NCBI GenBank assembly: GCA_964587755.1
Contig: CAZPMC010000005.1
Coordinates: 17,790 to 81,789 of the forward strand
Direction: 5' to 3'
Source of the DNA: CAZPMC01 sp964587755
GTDB taxonomy: Bacteria; Bacillota; Clostridia; Acetivibrionales; DTU013
DNA: 64,000 bases
Position 1 is the first letter of the stretch; each line of letters begins with the position of its first letter. The position numbers and the translations under genes were made by a program. Below, in pieces: positions 1-9,160 of the stretch. The notes under the pieces are model-generated. The model did not search any database, had not been told where the DNA came from, and was given only the letters and a program-made list of their open reading frames with translations.

Positions 1-21
1 AAATTTTCTAGGAGAATCAAT

Positions 22-1275
22 ATGAACCAAAATAGTAATTATGTTAACAAATTAAGCCGTTTAATGCCTTTGGCAGCAGGGATTCTGATCCAAATGTGCT
101 GTGGTACAGCTTATATCTGGGGAATATTTCAAGCATTTCTCATTATTACTCCGAACACACCAAATGCACTATTCAACTGGTCACCGACCTATGGAACAGT
201 GGCCTATGCGTTGCTTTTAAGCATGCTAACAGTCGGCAGCATTATAGGCGGAAAAACACAGCAATCAGGAAAGGTTCAGCCGGGCGCTGTTATAATAGTT
301 GCAGGTTTAATAATGGGAGGAGGCTTTTTACTCGTACAGTTTACCACCGAATTAACTCCCTGGCTTCTTTGGTTGTCCTATGGCATATTAGGTGGAATTG
401 GTATGGGAATGGTTTATACTACTACAATAGCTGTTTGCCAGAAATGGTTCCCGGATCACAGAGGACTGGTGACAGGAGTAATTGTTTCAGCACTTGGAGC
501 GGGAACGGTCATCTTCTCGAAAATTTCCGAATCGGTTATCCCAAATATAGGTGTATTACAGACCTTTGCCTTGCTAGGGGCAGTTTTTATAGTAGTATGC
601 TTCCTATGTTCCTTTTTCGTAAAAAATCCACCTGAGAATTTTAAGCCTGCAGGATGGAATCCACCAGCTCCTAAGGATGGAGTTATTCACCAGCACTTTA
701 TGCCGGGTGAGGCTTTAAGAACACCTCAGCTTTATCTTGTAGGCTTAGGTCTTATGTTTGCCACCTTTGCAGGTTCAATGGTCATTCCTATGGCAAAGGT
801 ATTCGGACTTTCCAACGGATTATCCGAATCAGCGGCTGCAATGGGTGTTTTAGTTGTTGGCGGGTGCAACTCTTTAGGAAGACTTGTTTGGGGATTTATA
901 TCAGATAAGTTTGGCAGAAGAAACACTCTTATTCTTCTCTTAGTAATGACAGCAGCTTCTATACTAGCACTGTCAGTAGTTCCAAGCACAGCAATACTTA
1001 TTGTGTTTTCACTGGTCGGGTTCTCTTACGGCGGCTTTCTTGGGGTATTCCCGGCTCTCACGGCAGACTTTTTCGGAACCAGGTATGTTGCCACCATATA
1101 CGGAATGGTACTGCTTGGATTTGGAGCAGGTGCTGTTGTGTCGGCCTTCATCGTTGGTGAGCTCAGTAAGATAAAGGCCTTTTCAACAGCATTTACAATC
1201 GCGGCAATTGCAGCAGGCGTTGCATTCATTATAGTTTTATTGATGAAAGCACCAAAAGAGAAAAGAACAGCTTAA
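22..1275 (+). CDS. OFA-family MFS transporter (oxalate/formate antiporter-like)
   Basis: A 417-residue integral membrane protein with about 12 hydrophobic segments, built like the oxalate/formate antiporter branch of the major facilitator superfamily. The N-terminal segment with CCGTAYIWGIFQ and the glycine-rich second half are typical of that branch. It should move a small organic anion across the plasma membrane; the substrate cannot be read from sequence. An AGGAG ribosome site lies 7 bases before the ATG. Length is normal for the family. The next gene, a cupin, is convergent only 17 bases away, so no shared operon is implied. Confidence 0.85.
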   Translation: MNQNSNYVNKLSRLMPLAAGILIQMCCGTAYIWGIFQAFLIITPNTPNALFNWSPTYGTVAYALLLSMLTVGSIIGGKTQQSGKVQPGAVIIVAGLIMGGGFLLVQFTTELTPWLLWLSYGILGGIGMGMVYTTTIAVCQKWFPDHRGLVTGVIVSALGAGTVIFSKISESVIPNIGVLQTFALLGAVFIVVCFLCSFFVKNPPENFKPAGWNPPAPKDGVIHQHFMPGEALRTPQLYLVGLGLMFATFAGSMVIPMAKVFGLSNGLSESAAAMGVLVVGGCNSLGRLVWGFISDKFGRRNTLILLLVMTAASILALSVVPSTAILIVFSLVGFSYGGFLGVFPALTADFFGTRYVATIYGMVLLGFGAGAVVSAFIVGELSKIKAFSTAFTIAAIAAGVAFIIVLLMKAPKEKRTA

Positions 1276-1292
1276 CCAACTAATTTAACCGG

Positions 1293-1817
1293 TTAGTGAT
1301 TATGTTTTTCGGCTGCCTCAGCGGCTGCTTTTGTGGCATGAACTGTGCCGTGCGGATGCTGAGGCGGTGCATATATTGAGTATAGCTTAAGTGGCTTTTT
1401 CCCTGTGTTTATAATGTTGTGCCATTTGCCGGCAGGTATGATGATTATATATCCGTAACATACGCTTTCTTGAAAATCCATCTTATTCTTCCCATCACCC
1501 ATCATAACAATCCCCTGACCATCTTCGATGCGAATGAACTGGTCAACGTCGTAATGGATCTCTAAACCTATATCTTCTCCTACATCTATGCTCATAAGGG
1601 TTAGCTGTAAATACTTACCTGTCCATAAAGCAGTACGGAAAGTGTCATTTTGCTTTGTTGCCTGCTCAATATCTACTACAAATGGGTTTGGACCATAATC
1701 CTTAATAATAATTGGAGAACCGTCCCCGAATTTTGAAGAACCGTCCCCGAAATAATAATTAGATAGGTAAGGACAGTGATAGTATCCGCAAGGGTATACT
1801 CTGGGAATATTACACAT
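1293..1817 (-). CDS. Cupin-domain protein
   Basis: A single-domain cupin of 174 residues. The first cupin motif appears as GLEIHYDVDQFIRIEDG, with Gln where the usual metal-ligand Glu stands. The second appears as IPAGKWHNIINTG, with the expected Pro, Gly, His and Asn. The fold suggests a metal-binding small enzyme or sugar-binding protein; the substrate is unknown. I placed the start at 1817 because GAGGAG sits 7 bases upstream; a longer frame to 1898 has no such site. Near the N-terminus two copies of FGDGS come from a 21-base tandem repeat (see 1717-1751). The His-rich C-terminal tail could also bind metal. Confidence 0.75.
   Translation of the reverse strand: MCNIPRVYPCGYYHCPYLSNYYFGDGSSKFGDGSPIIIKDYGPNPFVVDIEQATKQNDTFRTALWTGKYLQLTLMSIDVGEDIGLEIHYDVDQFIRIEDGQGIVMMGDGKNKMDFQESVCYGYIIIIPAGKWHNIINTGKKPLKLYSIYAPPQHPHGTVHATKAAAEAAEKHNH
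1717..1751. repeat. 21-base-period tandem repeat inside the cupin gene
   Basis: The 14-mer GAACCGTCCCCGAA occurs twice, at 1717-1730 and 1738-1751, on a 21-base period, and stays in frame in the cupin gene. On the coding strand it reads as the G-rich unit TTCGGGGACGGTTCT. Similar GGGGACGGTTC units recur as dispersed short repeats in some Firmicutes (recollection, not checked), so this may be an inserted repeat. Confidence 0.7.
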
Positions 1818-1962
1818 ATGGTTCACTCCTCTCATAGACCTACAACATATCATATGCTTTTTGCACAGGTTCGGTGAAAAAAGCCTTGACCGTAGCAAGT
1901 TATCAGATTATAAAGCTATCGGGCTTTAGAATAAAAAATCAAATGCCAGGAGGGGTGAAATT

Positions 1963-3972
1963 CTAGATAAAAAGCAGACTACCTGCTTTATAAAATATAA
2001 ACGCTACGAGCCAGGCAATAGAGCATTGCATAATGACGATAACGACTGTCTGAAGCCTGGAGTTAAGTTCTCTTCTTATAGCTGCAACTGCCGCAACACA
2101 AGGGGTATAAAGCAGTGAAAACACCAGAAAGCTGACTGCTGACAGGGGTGTGAATAAACTGCTGAGAGTACTGCTTAATTCGGCTACACTTGTTCCGGAT
2201 AACACGCTCAATGTGCTCACAACTGCTTCCTTTGCAGAAAATCCTGCTATAAGTGATGTGGCGATTCTCCAGTCGGTAAACCCAAGAGGAGTAAACAAAG
2301 GTGCAATTATCTTTCCTAATGCGGCCAGTAAGCTGTGTTCGCTGTCTGAGACTACATTTAGCTGAGCATCAAAGGTCTGCAAGAACCAAATGATTATTGT
2401 GGCTATAAAAATTATTGTAAATGCTCTTTGTAAAAAGTCCTTTGCCTTATCCCATAATAATATTAATACGCTTTTAAAGGATGGCAGACGATAGTTGGGA
2501 AGCTCCATTACAAAGGGAACGGGCTTACCCGTAAAAGCGGTTTTTTTCAGAAGCAATGCGCTCAATACGGCTATTATTATTCCTGTTACGTATAGACCAA
2601 TCATTACAAGGGCTTGATATTCTGTGAAAAATGCAGCAGCAAAAACTGCGTATATCGGGATTTTAGCAGAGCAGCTCATAAACGGCACCAATAGAATGGT
2701 AAGTTTTCTGTCCCGGTGAGATGCCAGTGTCCGGGTTGACATAACAGCCGGAACGGTACAGCCAAAACCAAGGAGCATTGGTACAAAGCTCCGTCCGGAA
2801 AGTCCAATTTTTCGAAACAAGCTGTCCATAACAAAGGCGACACGAGCCATATAACCCGTATCCTCCAAAATGGAAAGGAAAAAAAACAGAACCACAATAA
2901 TAGGCAGGAAGCTTAAAACACTGCCTACACCAGTGAATACACCGTCAATAACCAAGCTGTGTACAACTGGATTAATGCCGTATGCACTCAAAGCAGAATC
3001 GACTGCTTCTGATATAAAGGTGATGCCCAAAGTTAAAAGGTCACTTAAAAAAGTTCCCAAAAAGCCAAAGGTCACCCAGAAAATAAAAAACATTATCCCA
3101 AAGAAGATGGGAATTGCCAGGTATTTATTTGTCAGAACGCTGTCAATTTTGATGCTCCTTATATGCTCCTTGCTCTCACCGCTTTTTTTGACGGTTTGGG
3201 AACAGACTCCCTCAATGAAGTTGTACCTCATATCTGCAAGTGCTGCATTCCTGTCCATTCCAAGCTCGTTTTCCATCTCCACTATCGAGTGATCTATCAT
3301 TTCTATTTCATTTTGGCTAAGATTCAGAAGCTTTGTAAAGGATTCGTCACCTTCGATCAGCTTCGTTGCAGAAAAACGTGAAGAAACACCAATAGCGTGG
3401 GCATGGTCTTCAATTAAATGAGATACCGCATGTATGCAGCGGTGAACGGGGCCGCTTGGGCAAAAATCATATACTTTCGGAAGTATTCTCTTCTTTGAAA
3501 CTTCAATAACTTTATTAACAACTTCTGATACACCTTCATTTTTTGCTGCGCTGATGGGGATAACGGGAATTCCGAGAAGCTGCGACATTTTGGCTATATC
3601 TATTGAGCCTCTGTTGTTTCTGACCTCATCCATCATGTTTAGTGCTAATACCATGGGTATCTGTAGTTCAATTAACTGCAAAGTCAGATAAAGGTTGCGC
3701 TCAATATTTGTCGCATCCACTATATTAATGATGCCGTCTGGCTTTTGGTTTATGATAAAATCACGGGTGATCAGCTCTTCACTTGTGTACGGGCGAAGGG
3801 AATATATGCCGGGCAAATCAACAAGTGATACATTTTTGGTACTTTTTATATTACCTATCTTTTGTTCAACTGTCACACCGGGGAAATTTCCCACATGTTG
3901 ATTTGAACCGGTTAAACAATTAAATAATGTTGTCTTTCCACAGTTTTGGTTGCCAACGAGTGCGAGTATCAT
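1963..3972 (-). CDS. feoB: Ferrous iron transport protein B
   Basis: FeoB, 669 residues, the GTP-dependent ferrous iron permease of the plasma membrane. The G domain opens with GNQNCGKTT (residues 7-15); DLPG lies at 52-55 and NMMD near 116. The C-terminal half holds the Gate-type membrane segments, including a CTVPAVMSTR stretch. The first ATG after the feoA stop, at 3972, is the best start: it lies one base beyond the feoA TAA and follows a GGAGG. A longer frame to 4011 would overlap feoA. The pair is co-transcribed from the iron-type promoter upstream of feoA. The family is the main Fe(II) importer of anaerobes. Confidence 0.97.
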   Translation of the reverse strand: MILALVGNQNCGKTTLFNCLTGSNQHVGNFPGVTVEQKIGNIKSTKNVSLVDLPGIYSLRPYTSEELITRDFIINQKPDGIINIVDATNIERNLYLTLQLIELQIPMVLALNMMDEVRNNRGSIDIAKMSQLLGIPVIPISAAKNEGVSEVVNKVIEVSKKRILPKVYDFCPSGPVHRCIHAVSHLIEDHAHAIGVSSRFSATKLIEGDESFTKLLNLSQNEIEMIDHSIVEMENELGMDRNAALADMRYNFIEGVCSQTVKKSGESKEHIRSIKIDSVLTNKYLAIPIFFGIMFFIFWVTFGFLGTFLSDLLTLGITFISEAVDSALSAYGINPVVHSLVIDGVFTGVGSVLSFLPIIVVLFFFLSILEDTGYMARVAFVMDSLFRKIGLSGRSFVPMLLGFGCTVPAVMSTRTLASHRDRKLTILLVPFMSCSAKIPIYAVFAAAFFTEYQALVMIGLYVTGIIIAVLSALLLKKTAFTGKPVPFVMELPNYRLPSFKSVLILLWDKAKDFLQRAFTIIFIATIIIWFLQTFDAQLNVVSDSEHSLLAALGKIIAPLFTPLGFTDWRIATSLIAGFSAKEAVVSTLSVLSGTSVAELSSTLSSLFTPLSAVSFLVFSLLYTPCVAAVAAIRRELNSRLQTVVIVIMQCSIAWLVAFIFYKAGSLLFI

Positions 3973-3973
3973 C

Positions 3974-4204
3974 TTATTGCCCAACCTCCACAACCTCGAT
4001 TTTTGTAGCATCTTCTTTTCGAATAGTCAAAGCATAACCGCGAATACTCAGTTCTAATGGGTCGCCCATTGGAGCAGTTTTACGAACAATCACCTTTGTG
4101 TTCGGAATTATTCCCATGTCAAGAAATCTTACGCGTAGTTCGCCTTGACCGCCTACTTTTGTTATAATCGCTTGTTTTCCAATCGGTAGTTTGTCTAATG
4201 TCAT
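3974..4204 (-). CDS. feoA: Ferrous iron transport protein A
   Basis: FeoA, 76 residues, a small SH3-like cytosolic partner of FeoB. The family pattern is visible as KVGGQGELRVRFLDMGI followed by the basic and hydrophobic segment around VIVRKTAPMGDPLELSIRGYALTIRK. It ends one base before feoB begins, so the two are translationally coupled. A G-rich stretch (GGGGGGA) serves as ribosome site. It is the first gene of the operon, directly downstream of two DtxR-type palindromes. Confidence 0.95.
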   Translation of the reverse strand: MTLDKLPIGKQAIITKVGGQGELRVRFLDMGIIPNTKVIVRKTAPMGDPLELSIRGYALTIRKEDATKIEVVEVGQ

Positions 4205-4232
4205 TCCAGAATCCCCCCAAAAAATACGAAAA

Positions 4233-4270
4233 AGTTAGGTATGGCTAACTAAAGTTAGCATAGCATAACT
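4233..4270 (-). promoter_or_regulatory. Tandem DtxR/IdeR-type operators of feoAB
   Basis: Two 18-bp imperfect palindromes lie 2 bp apart: 4233-4250 (AGTTAGGTATGGCTAACT, arms AGTTAG/CTAACT) and 4253-4270 (AGTTAGCATAGCATAACT, arms AGTTA/TAACT). The TTAGG...CTAA pattern matches the known iron-box consensus of DtxR-family repressors. One copy covers the -10 element and the other the start-site region, so iron-loaded repressor should block transcription. Binding by a specific regulator is inferred; no such gene is in the window. Confidence 0.75.
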
Positions 4271-4285
4271 AAAGTGTTCTGTCAA
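4257..4285 (-). promoter_or_regulatory. Sigma-A promoter of feoAB
   Basis: On the minus strand a perfect -35 TTGACA (4285-4280) and -10 TATGCT (4262-4257) are separated by 17 bases. The -10 lies inside the second DtxR-type palindrome. Confidence 0.75.
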
Positions 4286-4292
4286 CCACTCA

Positions 4293-4321
4293 TTGACGAA
4301 TATCATTTTATTTGTTATTGT
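4293..4321 (+). promoter_or_regulatory. Putative sigma-A promoter of the DUF1846 gene
   Basis: TTGACG (4293-4298) and TATTGT (4316-4321) with a 17-base spacer, about 33 bases before the start codon. It diverges from the feo promoter. Confidence 0.5.
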
Positions 4322-4353
4322 GATTAGAGGATTTATACGATGGGAGAGTCAAA

Positions 4354-5838
4354 ATGAACGAAATAGGCTTTGCAAATGATCAATATTTACGGCTTCAATC
4401 ACAGAAAATTCTTGATCGTATCGGACAGTTTGGCGGAAAGCTGTATCTCGAATTTGGCGGAAAGCTTTTTGACGACTTCCACGCCTCCAGAGTGCTGCCG
4501 GGCTTTAAGCCTGATGGTAAGGTTAAGCTTCTTTTGCAGATGAAGGAACAAGTCGAGATAGTTATTACAATCAATGCAGATGATATAGAAAAGAACAAAC
4601 GCAGAGGAGATCTTGGCATAACATATGATTTGGAAGTACTTCGCTTGATTGATGCGTTTCGTGAAATTGGTTTATATGTAGGTAGCGTTGTAATAACCCA
4701 TTATCGAAGCCAGCATGCAGCAGGAACATTTATTAAGCGTCTGACAAACCTTGGGATAAAAGTATTTAAGCATTACCCAATTCATGATTACCCGTCAAAT
4801 ATTCCTCTTATAGTCAGTGATGACGGATTTGGTAAAAATGAATATATTGAAACAAGCCGATCCCTTGTTGTTGTTACTGCACCAGGACCAGGTAGCGGTA
4901 AAATGGCAACTTGTCTTTCACAGCTTTACCATGATTATAAGCGGGGAAAGAAAGCAGGATATGCTAAGTTTGAAACCTTTCCCTTATGGAATTTACCATT
5001 GAAGCACCCGGTAAATTTAGCTTATGAAGCAGCCACAACCGACTTAAACGATGTCAATATGATTGATCCCTTCCACTTGGAAGCATATGGTATTACTGCG
5101 GTGAACTACAACAGGGACATTGAAATTTTTCCCGTATTGAATGCTATTTTGGAGAAAATTCTTGGAAAATCTCCTTATAAGAGCCCCACAGATATGGGTG
5201 TAAATATGGCAGGCTTTTGCATCACAAACGATGAGCTTGTATGCAAGGCATCCGAGCAAGAAATAATCCGAAGATACTATAATACAAGCTGCTCCCAAAG
5301 ACAGGGAATGGCAGAAAAAGCGGAAGTATATAGACTTGAGCTTCTTATGAATCAATTGGGCATATCGTCGAAAGACCGTCCCGTAGTGCAAGCGGCATTA
5401 GACCGTTCTGAGCAGACAGATGGTCCTGCAGTATCCCTTCAGTTGCATGACGGACGAATTGTCACAGGAAAAACGACACCACTATTGGGTGCTTCTGCGG
5501 CGCTTTTATTGAATGCCCTAAAAGAGCTGGGCGGCATTCACCATGATATTCATTTGATTTCACCGATTGTAATTGAGCCTATTCAATCCCTTAAAGTTAA
5601 GCATATGGGCAATAATAATCCGCGTCTTCACACAGACGAAATACTGATTGCTCTTTGTATTTGTGCAGCCACAAATCCTACGGCAGCACTTGCAATGCAG
5701 CAGCTTAGCAAACTAAGGGGATGCGAAGCCCACTCTACCGTCATACTGTCACGAGTTGATGAAAATGTTTTTCACAGGCTTGGAATCAATATTACATGTG
5801 AGCCGAAATATCAATCGAAAAAGCTGTATCATAAATAA
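4354..5838 (+). CDS. DUF1846 family protein
   Basis: A 494-residue soluble protein matching the DUF1846 family, common in Firmicutes and of unknown biochemical role. Recognisable segments are the N-terminal FGGKLYLEFGGKL, the central VVTAPGPGSGKMATCLSQLY and the segment LPLKHPVNLAYEAATTDLND. The PGPGSGKMATC piece resembles a phosphate-binding loop but I see no complete nucleotide-binding domain. GGGAG lies 8 bases before the ATG, and length is normal. It stands alone, divergent from feoAB. Iron control is possible because of proximity, but its own promoter does not overlap the palindromes. Confidence 0.85.
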   Translation: MNEIGFANDQYLRLQSQKILDRIGQFGGKLYLEFGGKLFDDFHASRVLPGFKPDGKVKLLLQMKEQVEIVITINADDIEKNKRRGDLGITYDLEVLRLIDAFREIGLYVGSVVITHYRSQHAAGTFIKRLTNLGIKVFKHYPIHDYPSNIPLIVSDDGFGKNEYIETSRSLVVVTAPGPGSGKMATCLSQLYHDYKRGKKAGYAKFETFPLWNLPLKHPVNLAYEAATTDLNDVNMIDPFHLEAYGITAVNYNRDIEIFPVLNAILEKILGKSPYKSPTDMGVNMAGFCITNDELVCKASEQEIIRRYYNTSCSQRQGMAEKAEVYRLELLMNQLGISSKDRPVVQAALDRSEQTDGPAVSLQLHDGRIVTGKTTPLLGASAALLLNALKELGGIHHDIHLISPIVIEPIQSLKVKHMGNNNPRLHTDEILIALCICAATNPTAALAMQQLSKLRGCEAHSTVILSRVDENVFHRLGINITCEPKYQSKKLYHK

Positions 5839-5858
5839 GAGGCTTTTGGGAGGGTGAC

Positions 5859-7034
5859 GTGTTGAAAAAACCCTGCATTACCTATGGAAGACTGCTAAGA
5901 TATTGTGCCGTATTATTGTTTTTTATCTTTGTCGCCGTATTATTACCGGCGGAGTCTTTTGCAGAATATTCTGATACAATTGTAATAAAGATCGGAAGCC
6001 GTTTTATGACTGTAAACGGTATAGACAAAGAGATCGACCCGGGCAGGGGGACTGTCAGTGTTCTCGAAAGCGGCAGAACGTTGGTGCCCATAAGAGCTAT
6101 AGCTGAAGAAATGGGCGGAATTGTTAGCTGGGACCCAAAGTATTCTCGTGTTGACATTATGCTTGACGATATTCATTTAAAACTTTGGATAAATCAGACC
6201 CTTACAATGGTAAACGGCAATGTGGAAATTATGGATGTTGCTGCAAGGATGGAGAACTTCAGGACATTAGTGCCTTTGAGATTTGTTGCAGAAAATATGG
6301 GGGCGCAAGTTAGTTGGAACGGCAAAACATCCGAGGCTGTAATTAAATTCAACAAAAAGCCGATACCTGTACCCAATCAGCCTCAATTTAGTATCATTGA
6401 TAGATTTGATGAGCTAGAAGGAAACGCCGGCAGAGTAGCGTTTGAAATTGATTCTTCTCAGATGATCGGAGAATATTCAGGATTTAAGCTGTATTTTACC
6501 AATGACCAGGGGCAGCAGGACTGTTTGTTTATTGATACTACTGATGGTACCAACGGATTTTATTGTTCGGATACCATAGGAAAAACTGTTGATATAGCTG
6601 TGACGGCTGTAAACAGAACGGTTGAAAGCCCTCCGCAGCAAATTAAATTTGCAATGCTTGGGAAAGTTAATTTTGATAAGATATGGTCTGAAAGGAAGAT
6701 ATATAATCTGGAGGGTGCGCCGAGCTGGTATGGAATATCATGGCTGCCTGTACCCGGTGCGGCAAAATACAAGGTATACATATCCAATAATGCATCGGAT
6801 TGGCAGGATTTTAAAAGCACGGGGAACCTTTCTAAATTTCATGATATTATAGTCTCTGACACATATATCAGCACCAAGGAGAATTTAGACTTGCCTCAGG
6901 AGTTGATAACAACCGCTTTAGGAGAGTATAGATATATAGTAATATTCCCGGTGAATGATGAGGGAATACCTGGATTGATACCTGCTTCTTATGAGATGCT
7001 TATTTCAGGAGAGACAATTAAGGTGGAAAATTAA
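5859..7034 (+). CDS. Secreted stalk-domain protein (copper amine oxidase N-terminal-like)
   Basis: About 391 residues. An N-terminal hydrophobic segment (about residues 13-35) is a signal peptide or anchor. Two copies of the copper-amine-oxidase N-terminal-like repeat follow, with the hallmarks GRTLVPIRAIAEEMGGIVSWD and FRTLVPLRFVAENMGAQVSWN. The remaining 220 residues look like a beta-sandwich or fibronectin-type region; I do not recognise it further. These repeats are common in clostridial cell-surface proteins and are not themselves oxidases. The start is GTG at 5859 or TTG at 5862; both follow GGGAGG. The gene lies 20 bases after the DUF1846 gene and may be co-transcribed. Role: envelope protein, function unknown. 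Confidence 0.7.
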   Translation: MLKKPCITYGRLLRYCAVLLFFIFVAVLLPAESFAEYSDTIVIKIGSRFMTVNGIDKEIDPGRGTVSVLESGRTLVPIRAIAEEMGGIVSWDPKYSRVDIMLDDIHLKLWINQTLTMVNGNVEIMDVAARMENFRTLVPLRFVAENMGAQVSWNGKTSEAVIKFNKKPIPVPNQPQFSIIDRFDELEGNAGRVAFEIDSSQMIGEYSGFKLYFTNDQGQQDCLFIDTTDGTNGFYCSDTIGKTVDIAVTAVNRTVESPPQQIKFAMLGKVNFDKIWSERKIYNLEGAPSWYGISWLPVPGAAKYKVYISNNASDWQDFKSTGNLSKFHDIIVSDTYISTKENLDLPQELITTALGEYRYIVIFPVNDEGIPGLIPASYEMLISGETIKVEN

Positions 7035-7058
7035 TACAAAATAACTTAAGGTACTTAT

Positions 7059-7829
7059 ATGCAAATAACAATAGGAAAAATACTAACGATAACAGTTCTG
7101 ACTTTCATAGCAGGGTTTGTGGATTCAATCGCAGGTGGAGGCGGACTAATATCCCTGCCCTCTTATCTGCTCGTTGGGCTTCCTTCTCATGCAGCACTGG
7201 GGACTAATAAATTTTCTTCAGCCGTGGGAACATTTACTGCCACAGTAAGGTTCGTAAAAAACAGGCAAATACACGTAAGGTCTGCTGTAATTGCTGCTCT
7301 GGCTGCTCTTGCAGGTTCATTTTGCGGTGCCAGGCTGGCATTGTCCTTTGATGAGAAGTTTTTAAAATGGATGTTGATAATTTTACTTCCGCTTATAGCT
7401 CTGTTTATATTAACAAGGAAAAATTTTGGAGAGGAGAATAGGGTTTCTTCCATTCCGATAAAGAAATTAGTGGTTCTTGCTGCAATAATCGGCTTTGTCA
7501 TCGGAGCCTATGATGGTTTTTTCGGCCCGGGGACAGGCTCTTTTTTAATTCTTGGGTTTACAGGAATTTTAGGTCTGGATCTGGCTACTGCATCAGGAAA
7601 TACGAAGATTGTAAATCTGGCTTCTAACATTGCTGCTGTGGCAACGTTTCTTTCGAGCGGAGCCGTTGTTCTTGCCTTAGGTATACCGGCAGCTATAGGA
7701 GGAATGCTGGGCAATTGGCTTGGTTCGGGGCTTGCGATTAAAAACGGGGCTAAGATAATAAGACCCATGTTTATTGTTGTGTTGGCGCTGCTTTTCGGTA
7801 AAGTGCTATGGGACTTATTAAGGGTGTAA
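7059..7829 (+). CDS. TauE/SafE (TSUP) family membrane permease
   Basis: A 256-residue protein with about eight hydrophobic segments. The N-terminal FVDSIAGGGGLISLPSYLL and the repeated half GAYDGFFGPGTGSFLI are the duplicated signatures of the TSUP (sulfite exporter TauE/SafE) family. Members carry sulfite, sulfoacetate or other organic anions; the substrate here is not readable. The ATG follows an AAGG-type site. It could be last in a short operon with the stalk protein 24 bases upstream. Confidence 0.85.
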   Translation: MQITIGKILTITVLTFIAGFVDSIAGGGGLISLPSYLLVGLPSHAALGTNKFSSAVGTFTATVRFVKNRQIHVRSAVIAALAALAGSFCGARLALSFDEKFLKWMLIILLPLIALFILTRKNFGEENRVSSIPIKKLVVLAAIIGFVIGAYDGFFGPGTGSFLILGFTGILGLDLATASGNTKIVNLASNIAAVATFLSSGAVVLALGIPAAIGGMLGNWLGSGLAIKNGAKIIRPMFIVVLALLFGKVLWDLLRV

Positions 7830-7923
7830 AGTGCTAAATAACAGTATTTATATGTTTATTTTTGTGGTATTATAAAATTTAACAGCATACACAACAAAAT
7901 AAGTTACAAGGAGAGAGAAAAGA

Positions 7924-9096
7924 ATGGACTACAGAAAAGAATCATTGAGACTCCATGGTGAATGGAAAGGTAAAATCGAAGTTGTCAGCGCAGTTGAGGT
8001 GAAAGACAAGCAGGATCTTTCTTTAGCGTATACACCTGGTGTTGCAGAACCTTGTCTTGCTATTCAAAAGGATATAAATCGATCCTACGAGCTAACAAGA
8101 AGATGGAACCTTGTAGCAGTTGTTACAGATGGATCTGCGGTACTCGGACTGGGAGATATTGGCCCCGAAGCGGGAATGCCTGTAATGGAAGGCAAATGTG
8201 TATTGTTTAAAACGTTTGGTGATGTGGATGCGTTTCCCCTATGTATCAGATCAAAAAATGTTGATGAAATTGTGAATACAATAAAGCTTCTGGCAGGAAG
8301 CTTTGGCGGTATAAATCTAGAGGATATTTCAGCGCCAAGATGCTTTGAAATCGAAAGACGCCTTAAGGAAGAATGTGATATTCCTATTTTCCACGATGAC
8401 CAGCATGGAACGGCAATCGTGACCCTGGCTGCTATGCTCAATGCATTAAAGCTTACAGGCAAGGACATACATAAAATTGAGGTTGTTGTAAACGGCTCTG
8501 GTGCAGCAGGTATTGCTATTACAAAGCTGCTTATGGCAATGGGACTTGAAAAAGTAATCCTTTGTGACACTAAGGGTGCCATTTACGTGGGAAGAGAAAA
8601 CCTCAATGCTGAAAAGCAGGAAATGGCTAAGATATCAAATCTCCACAAAAAGAAGGGCACATTGAAGGATGTTATTGCAGGCGCAGACGTATTCATCGGA
8701 GTATCCGCTGCAGGAATGCTTACTCAGGAAATGGTTAAGTCAATGGCAAAGGACCCTATAATTTTCGCAATGGCAAATCCAACGCCTGAAATCATGCCGG
8801 ATGAAGCAAAAGAGGCAGGTGCCAGTGTTGTGGGAACAGGGCGCTCCGATTTCCCAAATCAGATTAATAATGTGCTGGCATTTCCGGGACTTTTCAGAGG
8901 CGCTCTTGATGTGAGAGCCAGTGATATAAACGATGAAATGAAGATAGCGGCTGCTAAGGCAATTGCCGAGCTTATTTCTGACGAAGAACTATCTGCGGAC
9001 TATGTTATTCCAGCTCCCTTTGATCAGAGAGTTGCGAAAAATGTTGCAAAGTGGGTTGCGGAGGCGGCTATTAAGTCGGGTGTTAACCGGATATAA
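7924..9096 (+). CDS. NAD-dependent malic enzyme
   Basis: A 390-residue malic enzyme of the short bacterial type, converting malate to pyruvate and CO2 with reduction of NAD(P). The N-terminal domain has LAYTPGVAEPC and TDGSAVLGLGDIGPEAGMPV, with the following FKTFGDVDAFPLCI typical of the family. The HDDQHGTA metal and substrate motif lies near residue 160. The dinucleotide fold has NGSGAAGIAI near residue 190. It lacks the C-terminal phosphotransacetylase-like domain of the long enzymes. The ribosome site is AAGGAGAG. A strong terminator follows the stop. It joins malate metabolism to the pyruvate pool also used by PFOR at 28.8 kb. Confidence 0.93.
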   Translation: MDYRKESLRLHGEWKGKIEVVSAVEVKDKQDLSLAYTPGVAEPCLAIQKDINRSYELTRRWNLVAVVTDGSAVLGLGDIGPEAGMPVMEGKCVLFKTFGDVDAFPLCIRSKNVDEIVNTIKLLAGSFGGINLEDISAPRCFEIERRLKEECDIPIFHDDQHGTAIVTLAAMLNALKLTGKDIHKIEVVVNGSGAAGIAITKLLMAMGLEKVILCDTKGAIYVGRENLNAEKQEMAKISNLHKKKGTLKDVIAGADVFIGVSAAGMLTQEMVKSMAKDPIIFAMANPTPEIMPDEAKEAGASVVGTGRSDFPNQINNVLAFPGLFRGALDVRASDINDEMKIAAAKAIAELISDEELSADYVIPAPFDQRVAKNVAKWVAEAAIKSGVNRI

Positions 9097-9116
9097 GAAA
9101 ATAAAGCATTGAACTG

Positions 9117-9160
9117 AATCCAGTGAATGACCGTGAAGTTGTTCGCTGGATTTCTTTATG
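9117..9160 (+). terminator. Rho-independent terminator after malic enzyme
   Basis: Arms at 9117-9131 and 9138-9152 pair over 15 positions, G-T pairs included, around the six-base loop CGTGAA. A T-rich tail (TTTCTTT) follows. Confidence 0.8.
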
